This document shows positions 24,137 to 37,152 of a stretch of 64,000 bases of DNA, piece by piece; position 1 is the stretch's first letter; each line of letters begins with the position of its first letter. The stretch comes from Circinella umbellata. Taxonomy: Eukaryota > Mucoromycota > Mucoromycetes > Mucorales > Lichtheimiaceae. The notes below the pieces were generated by a model. The model was not told the DNA's origin, searched no databases, and saw only the letters and a program-made list of their open reading frames with translations. The position numbers and the translations under genes are program-made. The stretch is from positions 468,242-532,241 of the forward strand of contig JAIWNF010000038.1 of NCBI GenBank assembly GCA_025093555.1. Direction: 5' to 3'.

Positions 24137-26286
24137 TTTGGTTTATAATTGTTGTTATGGTAATAAGATAAAAAAAAGAAAAGATATATATTCGTTGTTG
24201 TATATAATAGTTTTTTTTTTCTTTTTTCCAATTAAAAGAATGAGAAAAAAAAAACTAGAAGGAGGAGAGGGTATATTTCAAAAGAAAACTTGTCGAAAAC
24301 AAAAACAAAGAAAAAAGAGAAAGCGTTTCAGTATATATTTATTATTATAATGTTATATCCCTCTTTGTCTTTACTATACCTTTTGGTTATTATTATTGTA
24401 TTATTGTATTATTATTATTATTAGTATTATTAAGTAAGAAAAAAAAAGTTTTGGGGGTAAAGGTATTAAAAAGGGGCTGCCTGGTTTGTTCTTAAGTGAA
24501 TGGGAAAAAAGTTTGTATGCACAATTTGAAAGTTTCCGCTATTTCATCAACAGGGCATACACCTAAAAAAAAAATAAGAGCTAGGTTATTCAAATGTTAC
24601 ACAAATTTTAACAGACACGTTTTTTTCTTTGTATTATTTTTAGTTGTTGTGTTTTATAAAGACAGTTTCATCTCTTTTCATTAATCTGTTATTTGTTTGT
24701 TTGATATTATTTCTTATTGTATATAATCTCATATATTATTAATAGAAAATAATTATTCGGCTTTAAAAAAGGAATTGAAAAAAAAAAGTTATTATTTTAT
24801 TATATAGATATGATATACGGTAGCTTCTTGGCGGAAAGGAAAAAAAAAATAATATTATATAAGATATGTGTGGGTATGGGTGATATAAAGCGTAGAATTA
24901 GATATGCATGTATGTAAGAGCAATCTTATATCTCCTGAACTAAGTTATTAACACTGGTTAAACTTACACAAATCTGTTATACACATGACCATTATTTTAT
25001 TTTTACTTTATGGACCACCTGAGCTTTTTATTGTAACATGCGAAAAGAACAGGTTTTATATTCTTAACTTTATTTGATCAAGGATACCTTTACAGCGTAA
25101 ATTATCATTAGGTACTACTATTATATATACGTATCTTTGCATAAATCAAGAGAGTGTAACAGGTAAAAAAAGTTGGGGAATGCTCAACCTAATTTTTGTA
25201 GTTATTTCATTGTCAAGTACTATTATTTATTGCTAGATAACATTTAAATAATCACTTTGATTATTTTATGAATAGTATTTTGGTTACTATAATAGTAATA
25301 TTGAAATAAAGAAGAATGGAAATATGTTTGATGAAATGCATCGACTGATAATAATAAAAATTAAAATTTAATCTGAAACAGCAAAAAAAAAAAAATAGGA
25401 GGTAACCCGCCTAAAATACTTGTATATTCCATTAAAATAATTTATGTGCCCTTTTTAAACATATTGTAGCACTTTATGTAATTCAATATATTCATTGTAT
25501 CTACTTTAGCTTTCTTTTCTCTTAACTAAAATTATTATGGAGTATAGTAATAACATGAATAATCGTGCATGAATATGTTGTTTATTCAGATCGACAAGTT
25601 TAACGTCAATTCGGATATACTTAAAATAGCAACTGGAAAGTCCGTTCATGATGCTGAGTTTATTGAATTCGAAAATTACATATGATATTATAAAGGTAAA
25701 ATGAATTGAAAAAAAAAATAGTAGCAGTATTAAAATGTAATGTCTTATACGATTCGAAACAACTTGTACCATAGGAACAGCACAATTTTTAATCATGTAT
25801 TGGATACAATGTATAGAAAAAAAAGAGTAACTAAAAAAATATGTAGAGTGGCGGTGTTTCTTCTCAATCTTTTTTTTTTTTTGCTGCAAGCAAATTACCG
25901 CTTTGGCATTCTAGAACTTCCGTTTAGGTTGACAGTCTAAAAATGAATATCAAGTTACTTTTTTGGACATATAAGACTTTGTATGCTTATTCAGTTCTTC
26001 TGAAACCCAAATCTCTCAAAAATTAATAAAGAAAACCTTTAATATAGTGGAAAAAGTACGAAGGTCAAAAGGATTTAAATAAAGCCTTATTGTCTGATTT
26101 CAGTCTTCTCTCTCCCTCTCCCACGCTTATAATGTTTTCTTTTATCACCTTTCTCAACATTCGCCAGTGGTTGAGTATTGGATTTAAATGAACAATGAAA
26201 AGCACGCTAGACAATGATACAGAATACCTTTACCTTTTTAATTCCTCTTCCTCTTGATCGCATCCATGAAAAAACGACTATTCTCG
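24137..26286. other. 2.1-kb AT-rich upstream region
   Basis: 5' flank of the GAR gene with TTATTA microsatellite-like runs (24385-24432) and homopolymers. Short open frames have no coding character. No gene, RNA or transposon end is seen. Confidence 0.4.
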
Positions 26287-28995
26287 TTACTGCTGTTGAT
26301 CCTCTGTCTGTTATAAAATAATTGAGTCAAAGGGTATCTAGTTATGAAAGACGTTTAATGAGAGATAGACAAACGATAAGAATTTATTATTCAGTTATTT
26401 AGGGTATTGATTGTTATTGTTTTGAATTGAAAGTTATTATAATTCAGCGATATGCTGCACGACTGCTTCTTACCAAGCCAACATATTTGGAATTTTGTTT
26501 ACGAATTCGACAAGCTTTCTTGGAGAGGTGGAGGGTTTCAATCGTTGCATGGATGGTTCGAAACAACGTCTTCTTACACTACAGAGAAACCCCGTTAATT
26601 TCATATTCGTTAACATTCCCATCCTCATTCTCATTTATTTCACTTTCAATGCAACCAGTGGGGGGGGCTGAAACCTTAACGGGAGTAATATGCTCACTTA
26701 TAAAATTATATTATACATTGATTTTACATATTGTACGTATTAGTAATCCTTAAAAATAATTGTATTCAGTTAAGGGTTCCTCGTCTAACAAATATATGTA
26801 GGCCTAGTACCTTATTTTGAAGTTTAGCACATTTCAGCAATTTGAGTTCTTAAAGATCTTTATGCATAATGGAGCCAATACTGCTTAATTTGCATATGTT
26901 TCCGGAATTGACTTTTATCAGCTATTTGATATCTTAAAATTACTTTTCAAGTCTCTATTATTTGACTAGTAAATAGTAGAACGAAAAAGAAAAGAAAATG
27001 CAAAAGATCGAATAAAAGTATGTATCTAAAATTCTTTTCCTAAATAATATTTGACTTGATTTGTGATATTATAAAACTACTTACATTATTATATGAGGAC
27101 GTTACAGAATAATAAAAGTTTCACAGCAGTACACGAACGAAAAGGCAACATAAATAACTAATAAAACTCACCAATTGTTAACGTATATCTTTTGCAATGA
27201 AAAACACAACAGATATGTTATACAATAATCATATAATTAGCAGGAATGTTGTAGTGTATGTATATGTTTTCCTGTGTAACATTAAGCATAGTTTATATGA
27301 AAAATTTAATATCATAGATGCTTCTGTGCAAGACATAAGAATATATTTTACAGTAATGTACATATTTACTATTTCAAATTTAGTCTTATAAAAGAAATAA
27401 ACAACATTCTAAGTACTGTGTATATATGCAATATCTCTTTATCATTAACCTATCCTTGAAAGTAATTAACTATATCTATAGTTTCAATGACTTTCACATC
27501 CCCTTTATTTTCACACCGAAAAGCAGGAGATGTAAAGTTTGAAATTAACGGGGTTCCTCTGTAATCAACTTGTCAAAGTAGATATGTCTATCTGTTGGGA
27601 AAAAAAAGAACATTAATTTGAGCATAAGATACTCGAGGATAAATCCTAATCTTACCATAATAGCGTATACAGAAAGTTTCTCGTGCAGCAGAAGAGGTTT
27701 GACCATCGAGAACCTTTATAAGTTTTGAATATAGCTTGATAATATCACGCTGGCTTTTATTATTTGAAGTTTGGTCGTTGGAGCCCGCCCCCAGAGAATT
27801 CGATCAAACCTATTGAGCAGGACCTATTTTCGACCTTGATCAACATACCGTCCCACTTTACTCTATCTGTTCCAAAAAAAAACTCGCGTTCAAGCCAGTC
27901 CGATTCAATTACATCGTTATTAGAAATAAACAGCTGGTTTACTATAAAAATGATCAAGTCAGAAATATTAATTAAAAGCACAGACAGGATGATAGTTGAA
28001 TATACATTACAGATGACGGGTGGCAACTTCAATAAAGGCTGCATCTGAATGGACAGCTGAGTCGAATTCTTTCTTGAAGCCATATTCATATAGTGTATCA
28101 CGTAAAACTGATAAAGATAGGGGGGAGTGTTGAAAAGCGTTTAGCGTAATCTGATAAACAATAGGTTCAATATGAGTTACATTAGTGCTATTATTTAATC
28201 CTTCCTCCGATACTTCAGATTGTAAAATGCGTGAAGCTGATTTTGATGATTTCTAGGTGCGCTCTACTTAATTTACTTTATAAGTAACGAGATTTAAAAA
28301 TGTGTAACAGCTTCATAACATCAATTACTTACTTGTCAGAAGATAAAGCAGACATCTGCATTAGAGCATTGCTAGTTCTTTCTCCATAGTCATCATCAGC
28401 ATAATTTATTGGGGTTACATATTGATTATCAGAATTCAATGAGCTTTTATCTTGATCATCGGAATCATTCATTAAGATTTCAACTTGATGATCAGGATTC
28501 ATTGGATTTTCATATTGATCATCCACATTTGATCGGACTCCACCTTGATCATCCATATTAAAAGGATTTTGCTTTCCATCACGCCCACGAACAGAGAATT
28601 TTCATCTTGAGAAACCTATGTGTTTTGAAGTTTAGGCGTCACGTCACTTTTATTATACCATTCGATAAGTTTCATAATGTTACTAACATCCTTTAGCAAG
28701 AGCCCTGATTCTTTTTGTTAAATAGTTAATGAAGTCTTGCAACTGTCTTTCTATTTTCTCTCTCCATTTGTTCTCTTAAACTTTCACGGCTTCTTCTTTC
28801 CCAGTATTCACGATATGCTCGTCCAAAGTCACAATTATCGTCTCGCGACTACAAAAATAAAAGTTGTTAGATTTTTTTAGCGAGTCTTAACAAGTATTAG
28901 TACCAACATCAAATAGCTTCATTGTATCACGGGCTATCTTGGTGAGCTTGTTACTTTGTTTGTTTGACAATTTCAGAAGAAGATCCCTGAAATGA
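26287..28995 (-). pseudogene. Unidentified multi-exon gene, disrupted by a transposon and point lesions
   Basis: A series of minus-strand exons reads as one protein. Pieces: RDLLLKLSNKQSNKLTKIAR (about 28985-28910), SRDDNCDFGRAYREYWERR (about 28850), an Asp/Asn-rich segment (28556-28329), HIEPIVYQITLNAFQHSP and RDTLYEYGFKKEFDSAVHSD (28254-28030). Then SNNDVIESDWLEREFFFGTD and RVKWDGMLIKVENRSCSIGL (about 27935-27765), RDIIKLYSKLIKVLDGQTSS (about 27745-27660), HIYFDKLI (27598-27564), RRRCFEPSMQRLKPSTSPRK to MLAW, and finally TEDQQQ-stop at 26287. Several GT-AG introns fit. Lesions: an in-frame TAA just before the intron near 28000, phase trouble near 28330, no clear start codon, and a 980-bp element inside an exon. 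The WDGxxxxxE...IGLxEFSGG pattern is the strongest family hint, but I cannot name the family. Confidence 0.6.
26582..27561. mobile_element. Pogo/Tigger-like TIR element (980 bp, non-autonomous)
   Basis: The ends are inverted copies: CAGAGAAACCCCGTTAATTT at 26582 and, inverted, CAGAGGAACCCCGTTAATTT ending at 27561. One mismatch falls in the first 20 bp. TA dinucleotides flank both ends (26580-26581, 27562-27563), the Tc1/mariner/pogo target. CAG...CCCCGTTAA ends are typical of fungal Fot1/pogo elements. No transposase frame lies inside, so the copy depends on a partner elsewhere. It sits within an exon of the minus-strand pseudogene. Confidence 0.75.
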
Positions 28996-29029
28996 TTGTT
29001 TGTGGCTCGTCTTGTTTAGGGATCTTAGT

Positions 29030-29190
29030 ACAATCCGGATTTATAAACCGATCCGTTTTTCATACGGATTGGATCGGATTCGGATTGTGTCTCAACCGAT
29101 TCAGATCGGATTCGGATCGTAATTCTACAATCCGGATTGTAAACGGATTGAGATCTATGGATCCGTCGGATTTTTCTGATCCGTCATTAT
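29030..29190. repeat. Dense GGATT/CGGAT low-complexity patch
   Basis: About 160 bp packed with GGAT, CGGAT and their complements ATCC/ATCCG in both orientations (for example CGGATTGGATCGGATTCGGA near 29075). It is much more GC-rich than its surroundings and begins where the decayed minus-strand gene ends. There is no strict period. An open frame crosses it but looks like a by-product. Confidence 0.7.
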
Positions 29191-29585
29191 AATTATAGAG
29201 TAATGGATCAAAGTTTTAACAATGCTGTGGTAAGGTATATATATATATATATTCAAATAAAGAAGAGAGTAAGTTTTTGTATATTATTATATACTTGAAT
29301 AGAGCAGTTGAAAAGAAAAGTAGTAATGGCTTTAATATAGAAAAGAAATATCTGAAAAGAAAAAAATCAAAAATTGAAGATTAAAAAGAGTGATTAATGA
29401 ACTTAATTATTATTTTTATTAATCTAGTAATGATAAAGAGAATTATGAACTTTTATTTGGTTGTAAACAGAAAAGGTAAAACTTATACCTCTTTTTTTTC
29501 AGCATACTACTCGCCCCCACAAAAAAAAATCCGTTTTAAAAATATGTAGCTTTTAACAGAACAGACTCTTTGGGGAAATAATAAT

Positions 29586-29767
29586 AACGGGATTACTATA
29601 AAACTACATGCTTTCAACAAAGGTAGTAGTTTGAAGTAGTTTCGTGCCCTCTCCTAAGTCATTCCTGTCTTAATGGATTAGATTTTGCGCTACCCATTAG
29701 CCATAGGCACTGAATGATTACGTCTCTATTCATCTTTCAACATATTTGGATAGGGCCGGAGAGAGCT
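29586..29767. repeat. Direct repeat, copy 1 (unit spacing 198 bp)
   Basis: Begins AACGGGATTACTATAAAACT and ends GGAGAGAGCT. It is nearly identical to 29784-29966, with only about ten scattered differences. No open frame or known RNA is recognised. Confidence 0.9.
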
Positions 29768-29783
29768 ATTATTATAAGATGAC

Positions 29784-29966
29784 AACGGGATTACTATAAA
29801 ACTGCATGCTTTCAACAAAGGTAGTAGTTTGAAGTAGTTGCTGTGCACTCTGCTAAGTCATTCCTGTCTTAATGGATTAGATTTCGCGCTACCCATTAGC
29901 CATAGACGCTGAATGATTACGTCTCTATTCATCTTTCAACATATTTGGATAGGGCCGCAGGGAGCT
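29784..29966. repeat. Direct repeat, copy 2
   Basis: Second copy of the 29586 unit, separated from it by a 16-bp AT-rich spacer. It keeps the core CCTGTCTTAATGGATTAGAT and CTACCCATTAGCCATAG words. Confidence 0.9.
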
Positions 29967-32900
29967 TTCTTTCCCCTTTGTCGTATTCTTGGAGTGTAAT
30001 ATTCAGATAAGTATTAAACTGGCTCAATTGAGTGCTTTATTTTTTTTAAGTGATCGCTTATGAATTAATGGTTTGATTTACCTTATCTCTTGTGGTTCTT
30101 TCAAATAGTGGGCAAGATTATAAGTTACAGCCGCTAACAATAAGGAGTGTACTGAGGCGACCTTGCCTGCTGAATGCTACAAGCCCACATTCCCATCTTT
30201 GTAGTAACTTGCACCAATTATATTACCACTTAACAAAACTACTCTTCGTGATCAAAGTTAAAATGTATCGTCCTATCCTCCGCCTCCCTCCATCTTTTAA
30301 GTTGGATTGATTAATTTGTAAATAAACCACACTTCTTCCACTTGCTCATCTTTACGAAAAAAAAGTTGGTTTTTAAAAGATTTGTCCAGCTCCAAAATTT
30401 GATTTTTAAACGCAAACCACTGTATATATAATGACCCGTTTTTTTTTTTCGTATCATTTCCTTCTCTTTTAACCTTTTCCCTGTGTCAACAAGGTTTTCT
30501 TTCCCTTCTATATGCTTTTCGTAATCTGTCTCGAACAAATATGTCAGACCTGACGCTGTGCTCAACGGAGATGTTAAATATAAGAAACTATTTTAATCTT
30601 ATCGCAAAACTTATGTCCATATCTATATAATTGTATTTGGGCAGTTACTTAGTATATATAATAAAGTAAAAGGGGTTTTTTTTCCTTTAATATCTGTTGC
30701 TGGATATAATAGCATGAGTAATATTATAAAATAATTTTAAAGCTACGTTCTGTAACACGACCGTGGATGTTAGTTTCTTTGTGTATGGATTAAGAATCAT
30801 TGTTCATAGCAAGAAACTAATACTGATAGTCATGAGACTCAATTATATGGTAAAGGCTGGTCAGAGAAATTCTGTGAGGTCGCTACTCGACGAGTCTCTT
30901 TTTTTTTGGGAGGGGGATAGGAGATGTTGAACTATAAAACCATATTTTCATAACTGGCGCTGATGGATAAACACTGTTGACCTATTTAACGTTTTTTGGG
31001 CATAAAATCAAAAACATAATCATTAAATCAAGCAAAAAATAAATCTGCTTAGCGCGTCGCTAAGTTTGTAGTCATGGGTACATAGTAAACAAAAAAGCAG
31101 GCTCCTTACTTTATCTACATCGCGGGCTAAAAAATACTCATAATGGATGGCTTACCTTCTAAAAGCTTTTTGGCCCATATAAATTAATTTCAACAAGAAA
31201 TGACAGTTTCCTTTTCTAAAATTTTATTTCTTACTGATATGTGCATAAAGTGTATTTTTTTATACGTAGTTATGTAACAGCTCATTTTTACTTAAATCAT
31301 AATAAATGAAAACAGCTTCCATTTTGTGATGAATCCCGAGCTGAACTTTTTTTTACCATATACGATCAGTATATCTTCGGCTTCAAATTTTATTAAGTAA
31401 CCACTCGCATGATTCAATATATCATGACTGTGTCGGTGAATTCTTCAATTCAAAAAGTATGCACTCTTTCATACTGATCAAATTGGACGCCCCCAACTTT
31501 TTTCCAAGTGCAACTCATTATTACGTAACAAAGTAAGTTTTAGAGAGTTTTATTTTTCATAATGTAGCACTTGGCATAGTATATATTGTACTAGACAAGC
31601 ACCAATTTAATTTATGGAGTTATACAATTGAAACGAAAAAGGACCCGACAGTCCCAACTGAGCTGTGTCATATTAACTGTTACAAAAAAAAAATAGTAAT
31701 CATGCAGATAAACAATAATTAATATTCAACCTACCTTATTGTGGCGTATTACGTAACGACTACATAAAACATAACATAATAATAAATAGTAGCTTCAAAC
31801 ATATCTGCATGTAAATAAATAATAAACAATATGAATCGAATGTTTTTATTTTATTTTTAAGGTTTGTTGTTTTAGAGTTTGTTTTTCACTATTTAAAGTA
31901 ATACATCATTGTGATTCTTATTACTTTCCATTATAAGGACAATGGTATTAAATTTCTATTTTCAGGTTTCGGTGAAGTAACGATGTTTTTTTTTTGATGT
32001 ATACTTTATTTTGTTGCTATCGCTATTATTTAAGTCAAATATTTAATATTCCGACATCAATGCATACTTTTTTTTTGCTTGCAACATTATGAAGGTAAAC
32101 AGTAATACAGAATATCAATATTATGTACACAAATAGGGACTACTACATATACCAATTTTAATACAGCACATATTTTCATTTCTGCTATGTTTGACAACCG
32201 TTCTTCTGATAACATCTTTAAATTTAGTAATGAAATATGTGGCAATATACACAGTAAAAAGGGAACAGGCCAAAGAGCAGCAGCAACACTAGAAACGAAA
32301 ATCCCATCATTCCTAATGGTTATATCATCGGGAGAAGTACTATAGCAGTAGAACATTTTCTGTTTTCTATTGTACTTGCTTCTGTGATATTAATGGTGCT
32401 ACTGACCACACATGTATTTTGCGTAGTAATAAACAGTTAAGTATTAGAAGAAATGAAATTGAACTTATACAATGGATATACGTACATTAATCATCACTAA
32501 GGTTCACAGATAAGACACTTAATCTTTTCCCAAGGATATCGTATAAGTAATGCTATTAAAAAGAGAAGCAAAACGACAACAAAATCTGAAATTTTTATTA
32601 TGGCACTTATGATGACGGTATTCTGTATATACAGTCATTTTTAGCCAAATTACATATAAGAAAAAAAAAGGTCTATATAATACCAAGTACATTGTACTGA
32701 ACGCTGCTCTATGTACACGTACGTATTCTCTTTATATGTCGTCGTGTCCCTTATTAGGGGTAAGTCATATGAGTATTGTACGAAAGTCTCAATATTTTAA
32801 GAGAGATATAATATATATACGTAGTAATTATCATTACTTTTATTACATCATATTCTTAATAAAGAAGAAAGTCTAGACTAACAGCATAGTCTCGCAAAAG

Positions 32901-35217
32901 AAAATTGAATTAGCGGTGGCATTAGTAGTTAAGAAGATAGGAGAGAGCTAGAACTTACATCCCCTTCTTATTATTTATTTACTAGCAAAATAAAAGTTCA
33001 CAGGAATAAAAAGGATGTATTTAACTTTCAGGTACAAGTTGCATCGATAATCCATCAGATTTATCCCAAAAAAAAAAAGATTATACTGTAGGTAACATAT
33101 CTTGGATCAATTAGTAGTAGTGGTATTTACATATATGTAGATATATACATCTATCTATCTTTACTGATGCTAGGGATAACACAGTACTCATTAAAAAACA
33201 TGGCATTTTTTTAAATTTAAAGGTAGATCTGTTATTATTAATTACTGAATCGAGCTATACATTTTTTTTGTTCTCCATTCAGAACATATATTTCTGTCGT
33301 TTATAAAGATACATAGGTGATAACGAACAACCACAAAAATGTTTTTTAATATGAAGATCGTCCTACGTACTATTTTTCACAACCGCTAATAAATAACACA
33401 CATAAGTATTTTTTGTCTTGATTGTAGAGTTTCTTTTAGAATCTGAATCAATGATGTTTGTGATTATAACGCTAAACAAGCTTTGATCTAATTCTGTGGG
33501 CCACTATCAATAACCACTGTGTACGTGCTATGCTTTTGTAATGCAAGAATATGTATAAAATACTAGTGTATAACATCTCCTTTCTCTCTCCGTATTTTCT
33601 CATGTATATAAGGGTTGAGCAAAAAGTTGTTTCTTGTATTAAAACAATAACAAGTGAAAAATACTATAGTACAAGATATAGTCAACTAGTATTCTATTTC
33701 GTTTTCTTATTAAAAAAAGCATTTTACATACAAAAGTGTTGAATTTTACCCTTTCCATTGTCCCCCCTTGCTTGGTTCTCCTTCCCACTTACTAGGAAAA
33801 AAAAAGAAAAAAAAAACTTGCCTTTTTCCCCTTCTTTGCTTGTGCCAAACGGTCACTACTATGAATTATCAATAAATTATAGTCTGCTTCTCTCTCAGAC
33901 TCCCTTTATATATATAATATCTCTCGGTTATGACTCCTGAAGATCGTCACTACTATATAGTAGCTGCGCCTAGCCACCAATTTGATAGCTATGCTTTATC
34001 CTGTTTCTAATAGAATAATAGTGTTGTGTTTAAATACTTGTTGTCTTGCTATTAATACTGTTCCCAATTAAAATAGTAAGATTATTGAAACTTTCTACTA
34101 TATATATATCAAATGACTTAAGTTCATGTATGTACAGCAGTTGTGCCATTAGCTTTTGTTTAGCAAGAAAGAAAGCCACTACATGATCGGCAACAGCAAT
34201 ATTAATACGGGTTTTTTTTATGATGATATTTTTCATTTAGAAAAAAAATGGAGAGTACGATATTACCGACATTAGTTTTGTTGCACAATAATACTGGTAT
34301 AATTATAGCAATACACAGGTTAATATATCTTATTGTTCAATTTACACAAATTGTTATATTCTATATAGAAAGTAAAATACTAATATATTACAGGTTATAC
34401 AAATAATATTTTTGACATCTAAATGCTTATATTTCTCTCCTTTTCTTCTTGGCACTAAAAAATTTAATTGCTAAATAGATAATAGTTATAGTAGTAATTT
34501 TAGAAGACATAATAGTAAATTATGTCATCCCTTCTTTTTTTCTTATTATAAAATATAATAGCTTAATATACTATAAGGTTTGTTTTTTTCCATTTATAAC
34601 TCTATTAGAGATAAGAGTATGTTTTATAACTTTTTTTTTATACGTATGAGAGGTGGATAGCCTCAAAAAAAAATTATACCAGCATATGTTCAAATGAAGT
34701 AATATGTTGGCAGCCTCAAAAAACATGGGTGTTTAAATTAAAAGGAACAATATAACTTTACATTGTTGCTGAGATTTTTACTTTTTTTGTTTGTTCTATT
34801 GTGATTATCTTGGCGATGAAAAAAACAACCTTTTTTGGTTAGCTTATTTTTATATATCAAAACAAACAAAAAAGCAAGCCAAGATTAGAGACGTAATAAT
34901 TATCGAAGAAAAAAAAAGCTAATATTATTAAAGCTTTGCTATATGCACATTGATATGTACTTAGATATACGCAGCAATAAAATTGACATAAAGGAAGTAA
35001 GACCACTTTATGATGCAACAGAAAACATAATACAGGAGAAATCAGGAGGGATCAAAAACTACGTGGACAGGTGCTGTCATACACAAATGTAAGGTCGTCC
35101 ATTATTCTCTTATTGTAATCACTCACATCAAACAAGAAAACAAGAAAACAAGTTTGATTGCTATTGGATAAGTAATGATAAATACATTTGTTTATTATGA
35201 AAGATAAAAATAATAAG
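29967..35217. other. 5-kb gene desert
   Basis: Very AT-rich with no convincing reading frame, intron-exon pattern, tRNA or transposon end that I could identify. A small perfect hairpin (CTTAGCG-CGT-CGCTAAG) lies near 31050. Inverted words GTTAGTTTCTTTG and AAGAAACTAAT lie near 30770 and 30810. TATATA-type runs are common. The last few hundred bases are the 3' flank of the kinase gene. Confidence 0.4.
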
Positions 35218-37152
35218 TTATTGAGATGGTAAAACTTGACTAATAAAACGTGCTAATTCAGTTGGTGAACTACAAGGGAGAAGATTACTCTTAATATGAA
35301 CATCCAGTTCCTGTAAAGAAAATAAATTTAGTTTGCTCGATGAGTATAAAATTGAATAATCAGAAAAATCATTGTAAAGAAATGACTTCTCCTAGATTTA
35401 ATACAAGCTAATAATAGAATAGTAAATTAACAACAACTACTTACCATAAGAACATCATTTGCACTAGGTCTTGATAAAGGTTCTTCATCAAGGAGCCAAG
35501 CGACAAGCCCTCTCATATATATTGAGGGATAGCTGTACTTGAATGTCGGACCAGGTTCTGTTGTTATAACATGGAACAGTTCATTTTCGTTCTTGATTAA
35601 ATAATGAGGCGGAACACGATCCATCATTTCAATAATTGTTATTCCCAATGACCACATGTCAATTTTTTCATTATAGACTTCTTGACGAATCAATTCGGGT
35701 GCCATCCTATATTATTATTATTGTTATTATAAAAGATGAATAAAAATAAAGTTTTAATCTTTGATGGTACAAGAATAAATATAAAGAAACAACTCTAATA
35801 ATATCACTTACCACTTGTTTGTGCCTAAACGGTCGCGATTGTGGCGATCAATGCATGCAGATAATCCAAAATCAGCTAAAAAAGGGGATCAGAAAGTTGA
35901 AGGAGCAACAAAAGAATAAATAAAGGGATAATGTCATGCCAACTCAAAAAAACAAACAAGTTTTTTTTTTCTCTTTTTTTTTAACATGTTAAATGTTATA
36001 ATCGTGATTATTATTTTAGTGTGACAGCTTACCTAATTTTACTTGACCATCTTTACCAAGTAAAATATTTTCACATTTGATATCTCGATGTAAATATCCA
36101 ATAGCATGAAGGTAAATCATTCCTTTCAATGTTTCGCATGTAATATAGACAGAGTATTGTTCAGGAATTCCTCGACGGCACAAAATTGAAAATACGGACG
36201 AACGCATTAAATCCATTGAAATCCAAATATCATCTCGCCATATGGAAACTTCACGAAGACGAATTAGATTTGGGTGCCTACTTGCCATAATAGATAATTC
36301 TCGTACAATAGCTTGACGATATTCACGATCAGGATAAAAAATACACCGCTTAATTGCCACTTGAGCACTAGGTTTTCGCTGATAACGAGCGCGAACTACT
36401 GCACCATTGACACCTGTGCCAATTTCTTGAAAGTGACTATAACGTAATCGAGGATCTGCAGTACGCACACGGACGTTTTTTAAAATTTTACTTAGTTTCC
36501 GTTCGAACTCATTGTCAGCTTTTTGAATGAGTGGCGGAGGCTGTGGGATTTCATAATAGGGGCTAGGTGGGTACCATGGTCGCTATAATATTTCAGTAAA
36601 GGGAAAAAAAAAACAGATTTTCCCCCGAAGGTTTACATTTATTATTTCAGGATCAACATCACATAATTTATTATTATTATCTTTTTTTTTTCTGTTGATT
36701 CAAAAAATATTATTACTTACGTTGGATACTCTTTTTGATGTATCCATAGGTCGTAGATCCAATGTTGTTGGTGATTCTGGTTTTAAATATGCATTGCCGA
36801 GAACATTTGGAATTTGACAATGTCCAGGCGACCGCCAAACATTCTATGTATATATGAATATATGAATATATAGAATTGAGTAAAGGAGATGAAATGATGC
36901 TAAAAAAAACCTTGCTTTACTATCCCAAATATGGTGATGTAAATGACAGAAGAACGTGAGAAAAGAAAAACTATCTTATAAAAATCTCACCTTTGCTGCC
37001 AATTTGCTATCAATTGTAGATGATAATTGTCCGTATGAATTTATACGTTTTATACAACCAGCCGATCTACGGCGAGGAGTTGTATTGATGGGTATAGTAA
37101 CATTGGATGGTGACGATGATAAACGATTTGATGCGGATTTTGACCTTTGCAT
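35218..37152 (-). CDS. STE20/PAK-like serine/threonine protein kinase
   Basis: Minus-strand exons 37152-36991, 36843-36721, 36582-36033, 35875-35812, 35706-35445 and 35310-35218. All introns are GT-AG and in phase, giving 417 aa. Residues 1-95 are Ser/Thr/Arg-rich and probably disordered; no CRIB domain is visible. Kinase core: glycine loop GTGVNGAVV (about 150-158), VAIK Lys173, helix-C Glu190, HRDIKCENILL (Asp262), DFG at 280-282, APE in GTNKWMAPELI, and DMWSLGITIIEM. All catalytic residues are present. The order and the GITIIEM/MAPELI wording fit the STE20 group. The loop before the APE reads GTNKW rather than the usual GTPYW. The substrate and pathway are unknown; MAP-kinase or polarity signalling is the family expectation. 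Confidence 0.9.

Noticed and set aside
24137..26286. Search for tRNA or 5S rRNA genes in the long intergenic stretches
   Set aside because: No sequence with a believable A box and B box (GGTTCRANTCC) and cloverleaf was found here or in 29.9-35.2 kb by reading. A tRNAscan-SE run would be decisive.
31040..31062. Perfect short hairpin CTTAGCG-CGT-CGCTAAG
   Set aside because: Seven-bp stem in a gene desert with no neighbouring gene or RNA signature. Expected by chance in a window this long.
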